Shown here one piece after another: positions 32,762 through 35,281 of a stretch of 35,281 nucleotides of DNA. The notes under the pieces are model-generated. The model did not search any database. It was not told where the DNA came from and was given only the letters and a program-made list of their open reading frames with translations. The translations under genes were made by a program, and so were the position numbers. Positions within the stretch are counted from its first letter, which is position 1. Each line of letters begins with the position of its first letter. The DNA is from Opitutus sp. GAS368 (lineage in GTDB: Bacteria > Verrucomicrobiota > Verrucomicrobiia > Opitutales > Opitutaceae). The stretch is from assembly GCA_945906965.1 (NCBI GenBank), contig CAMDRP010000020.1, positions 1 through 35,281 of the forward strand. Reading direction: 5' to 3'.

Positions 32762-33154
32762 TTAGCTGGCTGCAACCGGGGCAGCCGCAGCGGCGACCGG
32801 GGTGCGGAATTCGCGTTCCTTGACGGAAACAGCGGCCTTACCCGTGCGACCGCGCAGGTAGTAAAGACGGGAACGCATGACCTCGGACTCGCGTTCCACT
32901 TCAACTTTATCGATGTTGGGGGAGTTCACGGGGAACACGCGCTCGACACCTTCGCCGTAGCTGATGCGACGGACGGTGAACGTCTCGTGGATGCCGGCGC
33001 CTTTGCGGGCGATGACAATACCGGAATAAATCTGGATGCGCTCTTTGTCGCCTTCACGGACCTTCGTGTGGACGCGGACACCGTCACCGACTTTAAACGG
33101 CGTGATGTCTTTTTTCACCTGAGAGGCGGTGATCTGGCTGATGATCGGATTCAT
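32762..33154 (-). CDS. rplS: 50S ribosomal protein L19
   Basis: A 130-residue bL19 of the large subunit at the 30S-50S interface. Family segments are clear: FKVGDGVRVHTKVREGDKER, IQIYSGIVIARKGAG, ETFTVRRISYGEGVERVFP and LYYLRGRTGKA. The C-terminal tail is Ala-rich (APVAAS), slightly longer than usual. It starts nine bases after the trmD stop, so the two are translationally linked, and it is the last gene before a terminator. Confidence 0.97.
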   Translation of the reverse strand: MNPIISQITASQVKKDITPFKVGDGVRVHTKVREGDKERIQIYSGIVIARKGAGIHETFTVRRISYGEGVERVFPVNSPNIDKVEVERESEVMRSRLYYLRGRTGKAAVSVKEREFRTPVAAAAAPVAAS

Positions 33155-33163
33155 GCTTTGAGT

Positions 33164-33835
33164 TTAGTTGAGTAAATCGGGTCGGACGGAAGAGGTTTTT
33201 TCGACTTGTCGCGCGTGCCGCCATTTTTCGATTTCGGCATGGTTACCAGAGAGTAAAACTTCTGGTACGGACATGCCCCGGAATTCGGCGGGACGCGTGT
33301 ATTGAGGAAAGTCGAGCAACATGTTGGTGAAGGATTCGTGCGTCAACGACTTTTCCTCACCCAACACACCGGGGATAAATCGGGCTAGCGCATCGAGCAC
33401 CACCGCTGCGGCTAAAGTCCCATTCGTCAGTACATAATCACCGATGCTGATCTCCTGATCGATCACGCCATCACGGATGCGTTGATCGATACCTTCATAG
33501 TGGCCGCTCAAAAAAACGAGGTGTTTTTGGCGCGAAAGATCCAAAGCGAGGGCCGGCGACAAGGGAATCCCGTCCGGCGTGAGATAAATGCGGCGGCAGC
33601 CCGGAGTTTGCAACTGCTCGATTGCGGCGAAAACCGGCTCCGGCTTGAGCACCATGCCAGCGCCGCCGCCGAAGGGGCGATCATCGGCGGTCCGATGTTT
33701 ATCCGTCGTCCATTTACGCAGATCGTGCACATCCACCGCCAAATGACCGGCTTCGATCCCGCGCCCCAAGATGCTCTCGGTCAAAAAACCATCGAGCATC
33801 CGCGGGAAAAGCGTGATGATGTCGATCCGTAGCAT
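33164..33835 (-). CDS. trmD: tRNA (guanine-N1)-methyltransferase
   Basis: A 223-residue SPOUT methyltransferase that makes m1G37 in tRNAs and so prevents frameshifting. Signatures are the N-terminal IDIITLFPRMLDGF, FGGGAGMVLKPEPV, the knot region LSGHYEGIDQR and SIGDYVLTNGTLAAAVVLDA, and the C-terminal PQYTRPAEFRGMSVPEVLLSGNHAEI. It is somewhat shorter than the 240-250 residues of many homologues. The usual LSGGE in the knot reads LTNGT. It lies in rpsP-trmD-rplS, but rimM, normally between rpsP and trmD, is absent and replaced by a terminator-like hairpin. Confidence 0.96.
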   Translation of the reverse strand: MLRIDIITLFPRMLDGFLTESILGRGIEAGHLAVDVHDLRKWTTDKHRTADDRPFGGGAGMVLKPEPVFAAIEQLQTPGCRRIYLTPDGIPLSPALALDLSRQKHLVFLSGHYEGIDQRIRDGVIDQEISIGDYVLTNGTLAAAVVLDALARFIPGVLGEEKSLTHESFTNMLLDFPQYTRPAEFRGMSVPEVLLSGNHAEIEKWRHARQVEKTSSVRPDLLN

Positions 33836-33852
33836 GGGGTTAAAAGGGGCTA

Positions 33853-33888
33853 AAAATAAAAATCGCCCAAACCTTGCGGTCGGGCGAC
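33853..33888 (-). terminator. Terminator or attenuator between rpsP and trmD
   Basis: In minus-strand sense, tcgccc-gacc pairs with ggtt-gggcga (one bulge, one GU) around a GCAA tetraloop (complement of 33864-33888). A T-rich run follows (complement of 33853-33863). It may lower expression of trmD-rplS relative to rpsP. In other bacteria rpsP and rplS products are made in excess of TrmD, so partial termination here would be notable. Confidence 0.65.
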
Positions 33889-33913
33889 TTAGAGTGATGA
33901 CGTTGGTCGCCGA

Positions 33914-34180
33914 TTACGAGGCGGCAACTTCCGCGGGAGCCGCGCGACGAGCGCGCTTGATCATGGCATGGAGGGTGTCCGTGGGCTTGGCGCCTTTGCC
34001 GACCCAGTAGTCGACGCGGTCAAGCTTCACCTTGAAACCGTTGGCCTTAGCGCGGGGATCGTAGGTGCCGATCGTTTCGACCGGGTCGCCATCGCGGCGG
34101 GAACGGGCTTCGGCCACAACAACGCGGTAATGCGGTTGGTGAATAGCGCCGATGCGGGTGAGACGGATTTTGAGAGCCAT
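33914..34180 (-). CDS. rpsP: 30S ribosomal protein S16
   Basis: An 88-residue bS16 of the small subunit. The start MALKIRLTRIGAIHQPHYRVVVAEARSR and the following ETIGTYDPRA and RVDYWVGKGAKPTDT match the family. The C-terminal Ala-rich end (AAPAEVAAS) is variable in the family. It is first in the rpsP-trmD-rplS unit and divergent from ychF, with 103 bases between the start codons holding both promoters. Confidence 0.97.
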   Translation of the reverse strand: MALKIRLTRIGAIHQPHYRVVVAEARSRRDGDPVETIGTYDPRAKANGFKVKLDRVDYWVGKGAKPTDTLHAMIKRARRAAPAEVAAS

Positions 34181-34283
34181 GACGATAAGTTTGCGGATCA
34201 GTTCTTAGTTGAAAAGCGGAAGAAAAGACGCGGCCACAATCAGCTTGTCAAGCCCCTACTCCCGCCGCTGTGTTCCCGTTCTT

Positions 34284-35281
34284 ATGCTCAAAGCTGGCAT
34301 CGTCGGTCTGCCCAACGTCGGCAAGTCCACTCTTTTTAACGCGCTCACTCGTTCCCGCAAGGCCGAGGCTGCCAACTACCCTTTTTGCACGATCGATCCC
34401 AACGTCGGCGTCGTCGTGGTGCCGGATGAACGGGCCTACGTCCTGCAAAAAATCGCCAAGACCAACGTCGTCGTGCCTGCCGCCATCGAGTTCGTCGACA
34501 TCGCCGGCCTCGTTGCCGGTGCCAGCAAAGGCGAAGGCCTAGGCAACCAATTTCTCGCCACCATCCGCGAAGTCGACGCCATCGTCCAGGTCGTGCGTTG
34601 CTTTGAAGACGACGACATCATTCACACGATGGGCGGCGTCGATCCCGTCCGTGACATCGAGGTGATCACCACCGAGCTCGTGCTCGCCGATTTAGATGCC
34701 GTCACCAAGCGCATCGATAAGACTCAGAAAAAAGCCAAGTCTGGCGACAAAGAAGCCATCGCCGAAATAGCGTTGCTCGAAAAACTTTCCCCGCACCTCA
34801 ACTCCGGCAAGACCGCCAACACCTTCCCAGCCACCCCAGAAGAAGTGGCGATGATGAAGTTGTTTCAATTACTCACCGCGAAGCCCGTGCTCTTCGCCTG
34901 CAACGTCGCCGAGAGCGACCTGGCCACAGCCGAAGCCAACCCATTCGTTAAACAAGTAGCCGAATTTGTCCGCACCCATCACGACGCCGCCTACGTGCCG
35001 ATCAGCGCCAAAATCGAGTCCGAGCTCATTGATTTGCCCGCCGACGAAGCCAAAGCGTTCCTCAAAGACCTCGGAGTCGATGACTCCGGCGTCTCCGCCC
35101 TCATCAAAGGCACGTACAACTTGCTCGGCTTGATGACCTATTTCACCGCCGGTGAAAAAGAAGTACGTTGCTGGACGATCGTCAAAGGCTGGAAAGCGCC
35201 GCAAGCCGCCGGCGTCATTCACACCGACTTCGAAAAAGGCTTCATTAAAGCCGAAATCGTTTCTTATCACGATCTCACCAC
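34284..35281 (+). CDS. ychF: Redox-regulated ribosome-binding ATPase YchF (partial, runs off the end)
   Basis: The first 332 codons of an OBG-family P-loop protein; the gene continues past the window. The G1 motif GLPNVGKS (8-15) is followed by [12 protein letters not shown] (switch I), [22 protein letters not shown] (G3) and CNVAE in place of NKxD, the change that gives YchF ATP specificity. The start of the TGS domain ([18 protein letters not shown]) is visible near the end. The family binds 70S ribosomes and affects translation and stress responses. ATG at 34284; no clear Shine-Dalgarno. Confidence 0.95.
   Translation, partial: MLKAGIVGLPNVGKSTLFNALTRSRKAEAANYPFCTIDPNVGVVVVPDERAYVLQKIAKTNVVVPAAIEFVDIAGLVAGASKGEGLGNQFLATIREVDAIVQVVRCFEDDDIIHTMGGVDPVRDIEVITTELVLADLDAVTKRIDKTQKKAKSGDKEAIAEIALLEKLSPHLNSGKTANTFPATPEEVAMMKLFQLLTAKPVLFACNVAESDLATAEANPFVKQVAEFVRTHHDAAYVPISAKIESELIDLPADEAKAFLKDLGVDDSGVSALIKGTYNLLGLMTYFTAGEKEVRCWTIVKGWKAPQAAGVIHTDFEKGFIKAEIVSYHDLT

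Overview
The window is an ordinary-looking chromosomal segment of a Gram-negative bacterium, most likely Verrucomicrobiota and probably the Opitutales/Opitutaceae. That placement is inferred. It rests on a very large TonB-dependent receptor with an N-terminal carboxypeptidase-regulatory-like domain, a secreted protein ending in a C-terminal module of a type I associate with verrucomicrobial secreted proteins, fairly GC-rich DNA, and few clear Shine-Dalgarno sequences. No rRNA, tRNA, insertion sequence, CRISPR array or prophage was recognised. Genes are dense on both strands, and several starts were moved inward from the longest possible ORF.

Left part (1-11.6 kb). An amidohydrolase is divergent from an NCS2-type purine permease. 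A TonB-dependent receptor with its own terminator follows. A divergent manganese pair comes next: mntH (Nramp importer) and mntR (DtxR-family regulator), with a strong inverted repeat between them. Downstream of mntR lie a fused iron(III)-type ABC permease without partner subunits, a Nif3-like metal protein, aroQ and a NusG-like specialised elongation factor.

Middle (11.6-21 kb). Phospholipid genes dominate: pgsA-pgpA for phosphatidylglycerol synthesis, and a fused acyltransferase/acyl-ACP synthetase resembling Aas. Between and around them are coaD and a DEAD-box helicase. Upstream of the aas-like gene is a 341-base gene-free stretch with a perfect 21-bp operator-like palindrome. Next comes a two-gene operon with an ATGA overlap: an AAA_21/OLD-like ATPase followed by a small TOPRIM-like (DUF4276/RloB-type) protein. 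This is the best candidate in the window for an uncharacterised anti-phage or nucleic-acid-processing system. A secreted phytase-like esterase-family protein lies divergent to it.

Right part (21-35.3 kb). A complete tripartite RND efflux operon runs marR, membrane fusion protein, RND pump, TolC-like outer membrane protein, followed by a large AsmA-like protein in the same direction. A MarR-type palindrome precedes marR. Transketolase follows, then rpsP-trmD-rplS, where rimM is missing from its usual place and a terminator-like hairpin sits between rpsP and trmD. The window ends inside ychF, divergent from rpsP.
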